A DNA stretch of 64,000 nt from Hyaloperonospora brassicae (lineage: Eukaryota > Oomycota > Peronosporomycetes > Peronosporales > Peronosporaceae). The notes under the pieces are model-generated. The model was not told the DNA's origin, made no database searches, and was given only the letters and a program-made list of their open reading frames with translations. Each line of letters begins with the position of its first letter. Positions within the stretch are counted from its first letter, which is position 1. The position numbers were made by a program, and so were the translations under genes. Below are positions 24,010 to 36,185 of the stretch, piece after piece. The stretch is from positions 248,001-312,000 of the forward strand of contig CANTFL010001429.1 in NCBI GenBank assembly GCA_947650285.1, in the 5' to 3' direction.

Positions 24010-27000
24010 GTTGCAAAGTACTTCTTGTAAACAGGGGCAAGCACAGCGCACTTGGATGGCGGTTCTCTGAAGATCGATTATTTATCAGCGATATAAGTGT
24101 AAGTGTTGTAAGCTCTCGGCACGCTACTTCGCTCAATGCCAAAAGGCGTTGAGGCTTTTGCAGATGCGTGACAGGTAGACACGACACGACTACGGCTTAG
24201 TTGTTTTTGTGCGGGCAAATGGAATCGACGCGCTGTACAAATGAGTTGTCTGGACAACGTTTGCGACAACAGTTGTGGTGCTCGAGTAGACAGGTTGTGC
24301 TTCTGTATCGAAAACAACGTGTGTGAGTGGTCAAGGCAAAGCAAAATTGGACACGAGATGGTCCTTCGAGTTCACGTGCGCGAGGAAGCCTATGTGAATG
24401 ACAAAGATAAAAAAAAGCGTGGACAAATGCAATAAGACCTTTGTCGTCGAACAATTTTGCTGACAGAGCGGAGTGCAGATCGACTATGATGGTACCGAGG
24501 AAGATAGCAGTAGCTAGTAGAGCATTATAAAAGTGGTCTATGTCGACATCAACGCTACGCATGCTCAAAATCTCTTTGGAAGCTAAGGCATCAAGAACTT
24601 CACCTTAATCTGCTCATCACGTTGCGTGCAATACTCTCGACGCAAATGGTATACAGAATCGACTTGCGGTCCCATATCAAGGGAACTCCGCAAAATCGAG
24701 TAGTAACAGTTTAACGAGTATCAACGGGGGCGCATCACTTCCATTTACATGTATTGCATCTGATGTATCGACGGATGCATCTTTCGTACCTTCTTGTAAA
24801 TTCTTCCAACTTTCTTGCCTAACTTTAGTTCATGCACAGACATCATCAACGAACATACTTAGTTGCATGTCATTGAACGTGTGTAGTATGCCTTACATAA
24901 AGCACGTGAGCTCCATTATGTCGCTCGCAAGACAGCATGCCATTACGGTCAACAAAGCGACATCATTACTGTGTACGCGTGGAGTGCCCAGCTCTTGTTT
25001 ATGTCGACCCATGTAATGTATTCCGAAGCTCGCCCTACTGCTTTCTTTATCATCGCAATCACACATGATACCCGCCGAGCATAGCATAAAGCAACAACAA
25101 TGCAAAGCTTCATTCATAGACGCATGGCGTATAGAACTTGTCCGCTTTCTCTTACGTTTGGTCCAAATGGACAATATATATAGTGATGCATTCAATACAC
25201 CATGCGGAAGGATGAAATGTTCGGATCGCTGGCAAAGTGTAAGCAAAAGGACGGGTGACAGTCCGCACAACTTCCTATCGCCAGCTTCGTCGTAGCGCTT
25301 GCATTGTCGCCGAATCGATGCTACTCTTGCCGACGATTTGGTTGTTGTCTTGATGCTACAGCTGTAAACTACCAAACACTTCGCTACCCATGTTCTAGTC
25401 TCGTTTAGTATGCCAACTACGAAAACTGTTGCGCATGTATGGCCGATCCAGATAATACGCATCCTGCATTCCTACAGCACCACATCAATGGCTCAGTGAG
25501 CACTGCTATAGCAAGACAATTCGCAATTTTCTGCAATCAACACTCAGTCCCATTCGCTTCGGCAATTGCTGACTTTGTCGATATGCTCATCAGCACAAGA
25601 AAGAAGAGTCTTTGCGAGTGAGTGATGCGTGATTTCTTAATGTCACGCTATTCTGTATACATCCGCCACAGGAGAAAAGCACGAAAAGGTGAACGACTTC
25701 AAGTAAACAGGTCTCGAAGTACGTTCAGGCGTACTGCTGCAAAGTACTTGCGAGCGGTACAATGCAATTCAGCACTTCCTTCGCATGTCCACAGATACTA
25801 ATTCGTCCACGCGACCATGATGTTTCGAACAAACAATCGTGGTCGTCCCCACTGGCGGAGGGTCAAACGTGGGTTGGCTCATGTCGGCGAGGTCGTGGAC
25901 CTCGAGCTTGAGCCCGTTCTGCCGAGGCAGAAGTTCACAATCACAAGACCCATACCATACAAAATCAGGCGTGTGATTTACACGCGTCGCTGTCGATTGC
26001 TGGCTCAAGCTATGTGCTCTTGTTTTCGATGTGTTCCTGTAGGTACTACTGATGGTCTTCCGTCATGTGTGTCGCCTTCACTACCACTTTTAGACTAATC
26101 GACAGGTTCTTTAGTTGCTCCACGTACCAAATTTCGTCATACAACAACGATAGCGCCGTGCTGTGCATCGTAGTTGTCAATGAACCTACTTCACCCACGG
26201 GCTGCACTAGCGGCAACAGTGGGGACCACAGATGGACCAAGGAACTTTGCACACCACAAGGGGCAAAGTTAATAGTAAAGCGTCACGAAACTGAAAAGCG
26301 GACTCAACCGGAGGCGAAGATAAGCGAAAGAGAAAGAGGTGTTGAGGTCGATTCAGGTACGTGGACGCCCACTCTATCTCGTAAAATTGGATACTCAGCT
26401 GTGGGTAGTGACTCTTTGGCGTCACAATCAGACCACTGAGGTCGATCGACGGCGAGGGTAACGGACATGGCAAGTTCCAAGTGCCTCACCAGAGAGTACA
26501 CGGGCAAACACTTGGGACGGAGCTTCGATGATAGTTCGTGCTTCTGACTTGTTGGTCCCTTCACTCGATCGACGACATGCTCTGTGCTGCATTCTAGATT
26601 AGGTGGACGTTGTGGTATAACTTTGTCCTGTACTCAACGAAGCTCGTGCATATGCTTAGGGGCAATATTGTCAGTACGTGGGCTACGAAGAGATCTCATG
26701 TGGTACAAGCTGCTAGCGATGGAGATCAATGCGGTAAGTTGATTGTCAGCAATGGTGTCGAGAACGATAGTTGGAATAGAGATTGTTGGCTGTATCAACG
26801 CGAACAGACAAACGCGCGCAGTAACGAAAAGCGCAACGTGTACGAGTTCTCGTAGTTTGCGTAAAAACGGTAAGGAACTTGCCATCCGTCGTATTTTGCC
26901 TATCGTACCACGCGATCAAGGTAGCTGCGTATCGTCATGGAGTGCTGCTAGACCCATTGGTGCTGTCGCAGCCACAAAGTTCGGTGAAGGTCTATTTTAC

Positions 27001-28906
27001 ACGGGATATTGTAAGGCGACTCCGAGTCAGCGCATCTCTTTGTCTGCAATGTGTTTGTTGGCCTTTACGACATCTACCTGCTCGCTCAGCTCCAGAGATA
27101 GCTTCTGTGCCTTTTTGGTCTCGCACAGTTCCTTCCTGCGATGTGATGGATAGTAATCGGCGATCAGGTCATTGTTATAGCTTTTAGATTGTCTCTCCAT
27201 TTCTGCGGCGTCCAGCGTAGTGTATGGGAGAGGTGCAAGATCTACAGTCCATGATCAATCATTCATACATGGGCTATGTCGTGGCGACCTCGTGGTACGT
27301 CTTCCATTCTAAATATCCCATTGAGGCAGTTCAGGTGACCTGTCGAGGTCGAAAGTTACAGCTCTGCAAGCGGATTGCTACGAGTAAAGCTCTCTAGCGC
27401 CAACACGCTATCGTCTTGTGGTGCAAAGTTGCTGCTTATCAGTACACATGACAACTTGCTACAAAATGAAACATGGCTTTCGCTATGTCACACGTGTGCC
27501 GTAGCACTTCGTCACCGTGACGCCATAGTCCAGGCAAATTACAGGTGCAAAGGTCTTTCAGTAGTGCGATCGTAGGAACAGTGGCCACTAAACAAAGCTC
27601 GTCCAGGAGCTCCATTCATTACATCACCTACGACCTGTTGCTGCAGGTTGACAGCGAACCGCGGATTGCATTTGGTGAAGAGGATCGTACCGGTGAAAGT
27701 TGTCTCATTGCATAGTCCTCCGTCGTCACAGACTTTCAATTCGTTTGACAATTACGTGCGCGCAGAGCCAGACCGCATGACGTTCCGCTAGCCGTTTCAT
27801 TCGGGACATTGCTGCTTCTTTTCATGACTTAAGGTCGCCATTGCTCTCGGCGCTAGACGTCTTACAGCAGTGAAGCTGCGAAGACCATCCACAAGATCCT
27901 GCTGCGGATATGTAGACGCTTGACAACAGCTACACATATTCATGGAGGGATGCAGTGCTTCGTGTACAGCTGCACTGGAGGCTCTAGACTTGTGCTTGCG
28001 ATGCAGACCATCGTGCAGGATCCCGAGCATGATAATATCTCGAGTTCATCGCTCTCTGATGCTGCTTTCCCAGCTGCAGTCGAGTTTTACTTTCCATCGC
28101 GTGCTCGCTTTGCAGCAGGCGAGTTGAAGACTGCTGAGAAAGCGAATGGAAGCAAAAGAGAGACGCAGTGGGTCACTTGTTGCAACCGCTTGCGTGACTA
28201 TTTTGTCGACAACGACGTCCCCAATACGTGCGAGACTAGGCGAGTTCAGCACACCTTGACAACAGGTAAGCGTACAAGCTGGATGAAGCCACAGTTGATG
28301 GCAAGCTACCGAGATGTACTCTACTTGTGCGACGCTACAAGCGGCAACTAGAAAGCATAGGTGCGGCATCGGTCTGTCACAAAGGGAGTGCATCGATAGC
28401 GTACGACGTGGTGCACGTGACGCTACCAAACGCCATTGTTCAAACCGCACACACAGCGGCTTTACCGCATTCATTACGCCGCAAGTTGCGACTCGCTCGT
28501 CTCCACCTCTTTCTCTCGTCTCTCCCAATGCATAACATTCTCATTCAATGACGTCCTACAGACTCTAAGAACATGTGCTACGCATCCTCAGTCCAAGTCC
28601 GACGTCTTTCGTCTTGCACCTTTCGCAGGACCGTCGTCACAGGCAATGCTTACGAGCTCACTCGATCGCATCCTCGTAATCAATGTCGCCCCTTTACCCC
28701 AACCTCCCCCCCTCTCTCTCCATTCGTCCGTCCGTCACGACAACTTCAACTCTGATTTGCATTGTATCCATCCGCTCACCCGTCCACTCACCGTCCACTC
28801 ACCGTCCACTCACGCATCGTCCGCCCGTCCGCCCCGTCACCGGAGCTCCACAATACCCCGCGCAATCCATCCGGCATCTATCTCCTCCGAGCCCGTCGTC
28901 CGCTAC
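24010..28906. other. Long intergenic gap with weak ORFs
   Basis: No confident gene. A 189-codon minus frame (25462-24893) is long for this base composition but unrecognised. A minus frame at 24568-24197 has a hydrophobic segment near its start and a cysteine cluster at its end, possibly a decayed secreted protein. A plus frame at 27920-28351 begins with TTG and lacks a domain. From about 28700 the sequence becomes C/T-rich, with three 12-bp repeats (CGTCCACTCACC type, about 28786-28815), as the leader of the RCC1/BTB gene. Confidence 0.4.
28786..28815 (+). repeat. 12-bp tandem repeats in a promoter
   Basis: Three near-perfect copies of CGTCCACTCACC about 100 bases before the RCC1/BTB start codon, in a pyrimidine-rich leader. 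Confidence 0.8.
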
Positions 28907-31369
28907 ATGGCGCTCTACGTCTGGGGCCACAACGCGTCGCAGCAGCTCGGCCTCGACGTCGCCGGCGAGCAAGTGCTCGACGTGACGCCAGTCCACGCGC
29001 TCCACGACCAAGTGATTGTCGACTTTTCCGCCGGCGCGCGCCACTCGCTCGCGCTCAATGAGTTGGGCCACGTGTTCGCGTGGGGCCGCGGCCGCGAGGG
29101 GCAACTCGGGCTCGGCGACTCCATTGGCGTCACGCGCGCCGTGTCGACGCCTCGTCGCATCACTGACGCGCTGGCTGACCACGTGGTGACGAAAGTCGCA
29201 TGCGGCGACTCGCACTCTTTGGCGCTCACGGACGCAGGCGACGTCTTCCTATGGGGACTGCTCCCCGTGACCACTGCGCTGCCGTCCGCCACGGCGGACG
29301 CGTCGGACCAGCAGACAGTCGCGCTCACGGGGCTGTCTCAGGCAGACGGGCAGCCAGTGCAGGCAGAAGCGCCTGCGCGCCCGTTCGACCCCGCGGTCCT
29401 GGCTCGTCTACTGCAGTCGATGCATGTCTATGAAGCCGACGCGGCAGACGGGGCGTCCAGCACAGCGCAGACTGTGCGGGCGCCGTGTCACACCCCCCGT
29501 CTATGCACCGACGTCCGCGTGCGACATAGCGTGACGAACGTCGCCGCCGGGTTCGCCCACTCGCTCTTGACGACGCGCGACGGGGCCGTCTATAGCTGCG
29601 GCTACAATGACAATGGGCAACTGGGCCACGGCACGCGGCGCCACGCGGCCGACTTCCAGCGCATCGACGCGCTGCAGGCGTTCGTGATCGACCACATTGC
29701 GTGCGGCCAGCAGCACTCGCTCGCCAGTTCGCGGCTCGTCTCCACTGCGTCGGCGTCCGAGCGCTCGGGCGTGTGCTTTGCGTGGGGCTTTGGCGTCCTC
29801 GGGCAGCTCGGAACGGGGGCGCCGATTGCCTGGAGCCCACAGGAAGTGAAGCTCGGGCGGCCGGCCGTCGCTGTCGCGGCGGGGAGTCACCACAGCGTTG
29901 CGGTCACGGACGACGGCCGTGTGTACACGTGGGGCCACAGCGAGTACGGCCAGCACGGCGCGGGCGAGACGTTCCACGACCTCCAGCACAGCGCCCACTA
30001 CTTTTACCCGCGACTGCAACAAGCGCTTGCAGACGACGCGCGTGTGCACGTGACGAGCGTGCGCTGCAGCTCGCACGCGACGTTTGCATTGACGCGCGAC
30101 GGCTCCGTGTTCTCGTGGGGCTGGAACGCGTTCGGCGTCCTGGGCAACGGCAAGTACCAGCACTCGGTGCACCCGCAGCGCATCTTTGGCCTGAAGGACA
30201 ACGTCGCTGTGGCCGTTGGCGCCGGCGCGAACCACTGCGCTGTGGCCGTGCGGCCACGCGGCGCGCACTACTCGTTGCGCTACGATCGAGTGCTCGCAGA
30301 GGCCGAGTTTGCCGACGTGGTGTTCATTGTTGAGACGTCGGGGTACGTCGAGCGCATCAGAGCGCATCGGGTCGTTCTGTGTGCGCGGAGCAACTACGTT
30401 CGCGGCTACTTGCGCGTGCTGGACGCGGACAGTGCCCAGAGGGCTCAGGTGGATCGACAGAGCACACACGGGAGCAGAAGAGGAGGAAAAGGAGAAGACG
30501 ACGAGGAGGAGCTGGTCGAGGTGGACGTGTTCCAGGACGAGGACGCCCAAGTGGTCCGCGCTTTCTTGACGTTCTTGTACACTGGTCGTCTCGACGTTGT
30601 CAGCCACAAGCGCAAAGCGCTGGGGCAGTGTGCCCAGCGCCTGTGCTGCGACGCGCTCGTCGAGTTATGTCTCGACACGTGGCGAAGAGAGCAAACCGAG
30701 ACGACGTCGCTGTCGCTGGCGTCGCGGCCGTCTTTCCGACGGAGCGGATACTGCTCGGGGGCTCACTCGGCGACGCCCGAAGCGCGACGATTTGGCGAAG
30801 AGATGCAGCGTATGGTGCTGTCGGACGCGCTTGCGGACGTTGTGTTTCTGTGGCCGGTGCACGAGACTTCGGACGGCATTGCGTACGAGCGTCTGCCGGC
30901 ACATAAAGCTGTGCTGTCTCAAGTCCCGTACTTCCGCACGATGTTGACAGGTGGTTTTCGCGAAGGCGACAAGACCCGGCAAAGGACAACTGCAACTGCA
31001 ACAGCTATAACAGCGACGCCGATCGACGCTGTGCATGAGATTTCGCTGCACTATATGCACCGCGACGGCGTCTCGCTTGAGGCGTTCAAGCGGTTGCTGC
31101 TCTACATCTACACGGGCAGTACCAACCGCTTGGACGGCGCTCCACTGGCGGACCCGAGCGACCTCATGGACGTGTACGTGGGTGCGAGTTTACTGGGGCT
31201 CACGGTGCTCGCCGCCAGCTGTGAGCTGCAGCTCGTGGCGCTCGTGCCGCAGCTCGATGTCGAGTCGCTGCGAGCGTGCGAAGCGTTTGCCGAGCGATAC
31301 GACGCACAGCGATTGCAGAGGACGAGTGAGCAGGTGTTACGACGGATTGAGCGCTCGACCGGTTGTTGA
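28907..31369 (+). CDS. RCC1-repeat protein with two BTB domains
   Basis: 820 aa, single exon. Residues 1 to about 455 hold RCC1 blades with the usual signatures (VWGHNASQQLGLD, FAWGRGREGQLGLGD, YSCGYNDNGQLGHG, FAWGFGVLGQLGTG, YTWGHSEYGQHG, FSWGWNAFGVLGNG), enough for a beta-propeller. An insertion lies between blades 2 and 3 (about 125-200). Two BTB/POZ domains follow. The first (about 455-590) contains FADVVFIV, an acidic insertion, and FLTFLYTG. The second (about 633-760) contains LADVVFLW, LPAHKAVLSQVPYFRTML and LLLYIYTG. BTB proteins with this layout often act as CUL3 adaptors; that is inferred. The ATG at 28907 begins directly at the first blade (MALYVWGHN), so the longer upstream frame was not used. 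Confidence 0.9.
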   Translation: MALYVWGHNASQQLGLDVAGEQVLDVTPVHALHDQVIVDFSAGARHSLALNELGHVFAWGRGREGQLGLGDSIGVTRAVSTPRRITDALADHVVTKVACGDSHSLALTDAGDVFLWGLLPVTTALPSATADASDQQTVALTGLSQADGQPVQAEAPARPFDPAVLARLLQSMHVYEADAADGASSTAQTVRAPCHTPRLCTDVRVRHSVTNVAAGFAHSLLTTRDGAVYSCGYNDNGQLGHGTRRHAADFQRIDALQAFVIDHIACGQQHSLASSRLVSTASASERSGVCFAWGFGVLGQLGTGAPIAWSPQEVKLGRPAVAVAAGSHHSVAVTDDGRVYTWGHSEYGQHGAGETFHDLQHSAHYFYPRLQQALADDARVHVTSVRCSSHATFALTRDGSVFSWGWNAFGVLGNGKYQHSVHPQRIFGLKDNVAVAVGAGANHCAVAVRPRGAHYSLRYDRVLAEAEFADVVFIVETSGYVERIRAHRVVLCARSNYVRGYLRVLDADSAQRAQVDRQSTHGSRRGGKGEDDEEELVEVDVFQDEDAQVVRAFLTFLYTGRLDVVSHKRKALGQCAQRLCCDALVELCLDTWRREQTETTSLSLASRPSFRRSGYCSGAHSATPEARRFGEEMQRMVLSDALADVVFLWPVHETSDGIAYERLPAHKAVLSQVPYFRTMLTGGFREGDKTRQRTTATATAITATPIDAVHEISLHYMHRDGVSLEAFKRLLLYIYTGSTNRLDGAPLADPSDLMDVYVGASLLGLTVLAASCELQLVALVPQLDVESLRACEAFAERYDAQRLQRTSEQVLRRIERSTGC

Positions 31370-31985
31370 GCCGGTGAGACGCTCTCGTGGGGTCGACAGA
31401 CGCACGAGACGGACGAGGAGACAGAGAGCGACTGGGAAGGCACAACGACTCGTGGCATCATGTGCCGGTCCTGACTATGGGCTTCGCTGCTGTGCGCAGC
31501 ATAGAGAGGTGAGCTATTGATCGATCAATCGATCAGTCGATTCAGCTGCTACGCAATCTGTCAGTGGATCACATTGTACGGTGTACGAGGGAACTGCTGA
31601 TGTCCAGAGACACCACTTGCACTGTCACGTGGGACACATTCACACACACACACACTGACTGCACGTGCTTTTACTTGCTATGTACATACCTCGAGCCGCA
31701 CCGGTCTCTTCTGGGCGCAAAACACTTGACGTCTGTTGTATCGGCGCGCGTGGGTGCACTGCCTCATGGACCTGCGCCACGTTTGACTCATCATCACGTG
31801 GCCGTGTTGACTCGAGTGTTTGACACGACGCATCGGCTGTCGCGGCCTCATACAAATCCAACAGAAGAAGAGAAGAGCACAAGCAGAAAAATGATAAGAA
31901 CAAAGCGCTTGCGAGAGAGTAACCTGATAGTTGTTGGAGTGATTATGGCAGCAGCAGCAGTAGCAGCAGTGGTAGCCGTACGTGG

Positions 31986-32154
31986 ATGAGCGCCGTCATA
32001 GATTCCGTCCGTCAGTCGATCGCTGGATTTGTTCACAGGCGGTCGCTCTCACCTGAGCAACGGCAGAAGGCCGCAGCCCATCCGAAACACGGCGTACACT
32101 GCTGCAGAAGGTGCGTGGCGTCCTGCAAGTTTTCGACTGCTTTGCTCGAGGCGG
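31986..32154 (+). CDS. Possible exon of unknown protein
   Basis: ATG followed by a codon-plausible stretch (MSAVIDSVRQSIAGFVHRRS, then LSPEQRQKAAAHPKHGVHCC). It reaches GTAAGT at 32155, a consensus donor. No downstream exon was identified. The opening reads like a real short soluble protein, but no family is recognised. Confidence 0.27.
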
Positions 32155-33227
32155 TAAGTCACGAGACAGTCGACGGACGGCAGCGCTGCTGCATCCACGT
32201 GACGACGACAATGACAATGACAACTGCGACGATCACAACACTGCGTTCGTCGGTTCACTGGGTTCATGACGCCGTCGCCATTGAAGAAAGAGACAAGAAA
32301 AAAGACGGGTCTCGTTCGCTCGGGGCGACGACACATGGACACCCCATCATCATCACCGGTGGACCAACTTACGCTGTCGTGGCCACAAGCGCCGAGCCGC
32401 GTGCCGAGTCTATCCGGACGCCACAACGCTTGGCGGACACACACACGCACACATGCGCCGTCGCAAGTCGTTCCGAGTTTGCAAAAGAGCCGCACCGAAA
32501 CCAGACCGATCGCTGCACTGAATGGATATTTCGCTTGCTCTTCTGTCGTCGCGAGCGTCGTACGTCCCACGACGAGGACAGGGGCGGCCACGCCATCAAC
32601 TCAAGTGGCGGGTGCCATAGATCGCGGCGCGGGAGGCCACAGCGACCGAAGGGAGAGAGACGTGCGATCGCTTTTTTTCGACTCGTTCGAGTGTCGACGT
32701 CGACCGAAACGTCGGTCGTTGAAGCAGCGCCAACCGCTTCAAGCTCTGCTTTCCACACGGTCGTGTAGGCACATAGTCACTCCGTCCGACGTCCCAGTCA
32801 CACTCTCTCGTAGCTCGTCGACTACTTTACAAACGCCTCAGCTCTCTCTCTCTTCTCGTCCTCTCTTTCCCATAAAGCCTCAAATGAGTCGCCTCTCTTC
32901 CTCTCCATCGCAGCGACATACCCCTGACATCTCGTTCTCGCCGTTATCAACCACCAGCCACACTTTGTCCATTCATCTCTAGGCCGATGCAACCGTCACA
33001 CAGGCAGTCTCACTTAGTGAGTCACTTGGTCACTTTGTCGTACCGACTGACAGCCTATTCCACTGCAACACCAGAGACCCCCTCAGGCCGCACGAGACCA
33101 CTCTGCTTCCACTCACTCCGCCCTTCCGTCCGGCCGTCTGCCGCCTCTCTTCCACGATCGACGACACTGCGTCTCCAATCGCTCCGCCCTTCCCCACAAG
33201 TCCCCTTCTCCCCTCCAGTCTCGTTCC

Positions 33228-33290
33228 CCCACACACATACACACACATACACACACAGACACACACACAGATAGACACATACACATACGC
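33228..33290. repeat. CA-rich microsatellite tract
   Basis: Interrupted (CA)n with ACACAT, ACACAG and GATAGACA units, about 270 bases before the START/FYVE gene. Confidence 0.8.
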
Positions 33291-33555
33291 ACATACAGAC
33301 CGACAGAGAGGGAGTGAAAAAGAGCTCGTGCAAGAGCCCCACAACGTCCGACAAGGCAGCGTCGACCAGTCTGCATTTGCCAAAGGGCTCTCGCTCCCTT
33401 CTGCTCCTATCGAGCGCCCGTGTCCCACTCGTGGTCGTGTCGGTCTTGGCGTGCGTCAATCGATCAACCTGTCCTCGTCCTCCTGTCGTACCTCCATAGT
33501 AAAAACCCACCCACCCACCCACTTACCCCCACGACCGCTTTCGTCCGCGCCGGTC

Positions 33556-35838
33556 ATGCGCGCCCCGCACTCGGCCGCCGAAGCCAGTAAGCAGGCGCTC
33601 TTGCAGGACAATGCCAACTGCGTCGCGCACGTGCTCCAGAGCCACTTCTTCACGCGCGCGGCGTCGCCGTCCGTGTCGTCGAGTTACGAGCGCGTGGCGT
33701 CGCGGCCGCCGATCAACGTCCGGCCGTACGTGCACACGCGCGACTGCGGCGGCCGGCGCCGGTCCACGGCCGCCAGTTGCGAGGCCGTGCTCGGGACGCT
33801 GCAGGACGCAATGCACGCGCTGCACGCGGATAACACGAGCAGCTACCGCCGCGTCGAGAGCGACTTGTTTGGGGCCGACCGGCTCTTGGACGCCTGCGTG
33901 CTCGAGACGCTCGTGGCGCGGACGAAAGAGACGCCGTACCGCTACGTGGGCCTCAAGCACGTCAAGTACCAGTCGCTCGTGGGCGACGAGCGCCACGCCG
34001 AGGAGTTTCTGCTCATGGAGACGGCAGGGAAGGGCGTGCACCCGTCGTCCGGCCACAAGTTCGTCTTCAAGATGCTCCGGTCGGTCGACGTCCCCGACAA
34101 AGAGTTTGAGCTCCGGAGCGCCAATAGCCACCACGCCCAGCTGCAGGTCCACCGCGGCGCCATCCACGCGCTGCTCGTGGTCCTGGCCGAGACCGGCCAC
34201 CGCGGCATCCTCAAGATGCAGCTGTGGCTCGACGTAGAGCTTACCAAGTGCGCTGAACCGTTCTACGGCGCGTTCTCGAGCCTCCACGACGCCTACAGCC
34301 TCTCGATTCGGTACCGCCACGTGGTCGAGCGGTACGCCGTGACGAGTGGCGAGACGGCGGCCGGCGCGGTCGGTCCGTCGAATGGCTGTGGCGCGGCCGC
34401 AGCGGCCGGCAAGACGTCGCGGTTTGAGCTGCTGGCGCACCGGTCGGACCGCGAGCGCAAGTGCCAGACGTGCCAGCGCGCGCTCGGCTTCTTTGCGCGC
34501 AAGAAGAACCACTTGTGCAGCGTGTGCGGCATCTTTGTGTGCTCGTCGTGCCTGTCGTCGACGTCGTTCGAGAACTGGAAGCTCTGCGGTCTGTGCTACC
34601 AGCGCAACAAGAGCTTTGTCACGCGCACGCGCGTGTCTAAGATCTCGTCGCTCGCGTCCGGCCTCGGCGAGACGCTGCAGTACATCTCGCGCATCGGCCG
34701 GAGCCACAGCCGCCAGCGCGACTCGATTCTATTTGCGACGGCCGAAGCCGCAGGTGAGTTGCCGCCGACGGCGCTGCTGCAGGACACGAAACACGGACCG
34801 ACGGACCGCTGTGGTGGGGCCGCTGCGGCCGGCGGCCGGCGACGGTGTGCCGACGACGACGCGATGCTATTTGAGAACGACGTGAAGCCGCTCGCGCGGA
34901 GCGTCGTGGGCGTCCGGCGGGCGGTCCGACCGCACGCGGCGCCGGTCGACGCCGCCGGACGGAGCGGTCGGCGGCCGCTGCCACCGCCGCGCGGCAGCTC
35001 GAGCCGGAGCCGCACGGTGCTGAGCGAGTCCCATCATCACGGACGGCGTCGGGCCGCTGGCCGCAGTCGGTCGTGCGAACCGTTCGAAGACACGGGCAGC
35101 GGCCGCGGCGCGAGCGGCTCGTCGTCGGCCGACCGCACGAGCGGATCGTTCCGCACGAGTGAGCTCAGCCACACGCCAGTGCGGATCAGCACGAGGAGCA
35201 GCAGCAGCAGCACTTTCGTTGAGCCGACTGCGGACGCACTGCCGCCGTCGACCGACAGCAAACCAACGGGCGGCAGCACGACCAGTGACAGCACCACGAG
35301 CTCGGGCAGTGGCGAGCCGCAGGACAGGTCGGACGCGCCCGCGCCCGCGCCGGACCTGTTGCGGGTCGGCCCGCAGCGGGTGCCGGCGCCCGCTCCGGCA
35401 CCGGCCGGATCAGTGGACCCGCCGCGGACGCACAATTACCCGCCGCGTCGGGCAAACCACTTGCACTGCGTGACGCAGAGCAGTAGCGACAGCCGCCGGT
35501 CGCGTGGGAGCACATCGTCTCGCAGCAGCCGATCTTCGTCTTCTCATCGGAGTCCGTCGCGGTCGCCGTCGCCGTCGCCCCGGCGGTCGAATGCTTTCAA
35601 GGTCTGGGCGTCGGCGTCGGCCGGTCCGCGCATGGTGACCCAGAAGAGCTCGTCGTCCAGAGGGATGTCGAAGCTCGCGGCGGACTATGACAGCCAAATG
35701 CTGTCCAATTATTGCGGGGACAGCTACGACGGACCGATCAAGCGAAGCCACAAGCCATTGTCGTCGTCGTCGTCGAACGTGTCAGCCGCCCTCGAGGATC
35801 AACCGCAGCACGGGGGTCGGCTGTACGAATGGATCTAA
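33556..35838 (+). CDS. START-like / FYVE zinc-finger protein
   Basis: 760 aa, single exon. A START-like lipid-binding region (about 90-290) contains YRYVGLKHVKYQSL, EEFLLMETAGKG and the block LKMQLWLDVELTK. It is followed by a FYVE-type finger starting at Cys303: CQTCQRALGFFARKKNHLC, then SVCGIFVCSSCLSS and LCGLC, giving four CxxC-type pairs. The R(R/K)HHCR core is altered to RKKNHLC, so PI3P binding is uncertain. The rest (about 380-760) is Ser/Arg/Pro-rich and probably disordered. START plus FYVE proteins are unusually numerous in oomycetes, and a role at endosomal membranes or in lipid sensing is the usual inference. The ATG at 33556 is preferred over an in-frame one at 33328, which lies before the CCCA-rich leader. 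Confidence 0.85.
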   Translation: MRAPHSAAEASKQALLQDNANCVAHVLQSHFFTRAASPSVSSSYERVASRPPINVRPYVHTRDCGGRRRSTAASCEAVLGTLQDAMHALHADNTSSYRRVESDLFGADRLLDACVLETLVARTKETPYRYVGLKHVKYQSLVGDERHAEEFLLMETAGKGVHPSSGHKFVFKMLRSVDVPDKEFELRSANSHHAQLQVHRGAIHALLVVLAETGHRGILKMQLWLDVELTKCAEPFYGAFSSLHDAYSLSIRYRHVVERYAVTSGETAAGAVGPSNGCGAAAAAGKTSRFELLAHRSDRERKCQTCQRALGFFARKKNHLCSVCGIFVCSSCLSSTSFENWKLCGLCYQRNKSFVTRTRVSKISSLASGLGETLQYISRIGRSHSRQRDSILFATAEAAGELPPTALLQDTKHGPTDRCGGAAAAGGRRRCADDDAMLFENDVKPLARSVVGVRRAVRPHAAPVDAAGRSGRRPLPPPRGSSSRSRTVLSESHHHGRRRAAGRSRSCEPFEDTGSGRGASGSSSADRTSGSFRTSELSHTPVRISTRSSSSSTFVEPTADALPPSTDSKPTGGSTTSDSTTSSGSGEPQDRSDAPAPAPDLLRVGPQRVPAPAPAPAGSVDPPRTHNYPPRRANHLHCVTQSSSDSRRSRGSTSSRSSRSSSSHRSPSRSPSPSPRRSNAFKVWASASAGPRMVTQKSSSSRGMSKLAADYDSQMLSNYCGDSYDGPIKRSHKPLSSSSSNVSAALEDQPQHGGRLYEWI

Positions 35839-36185
35839 GGGTCTAGTAGACGGATATGAACGAGGGCGTCCAGTGGAAGACGCCCTGCTTCGACTCGTGC
35901 TTTGCTGCTCTGTGGTCGATGAGAGAGCGAGAGAGCTCTCGATCGACAGCGCACGTGGTTGCTATTTAACTCGACAGTCATTGTCAATGGATGTCACACT
36001 AGTTTTCCCCCTCACCGACAAACGTGCTGCATGCTTTGTATTGTGCAGCTTTCTTACGTGCTTGTTAGTTGATCCACTAGACTAGACGTGTTCCTGCGTG
36101 ACCTGTAGAACGGTCTTACGATCCACGAGGACTTCCCCCACTTGAGCGCTCGACACAGGCTCTTCATCGACCGCTTTTCTTGGCG
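35839..36185. other. Intergenic between convergent genes
   Basis: 3' flanks of the START/FYVE gene and the small secreted protein. No structure seen apart from GA-rich GAGAGAGCGAGAGAG at about 35920. Confidence 0.6.

Larger units (their letters stand above)
31370..33555. other. Intergenic, repeats and one candidate exon
   Basis: Holds CA-type microsatellites (about 31644-31660 and 33228-33290), CCCA repeats at about 33503-33520, and the candidate exon listed at 31986. Two long overlapping frames at 31986-32768 and 32266-32982 are probably kept open by GC content. Confidence 0.45.

Noticed and set aside
24893..25462. 189-codon minus ORF
   Set aside because: Long but without domain, signal or conserved pattern; not listed as a gene.
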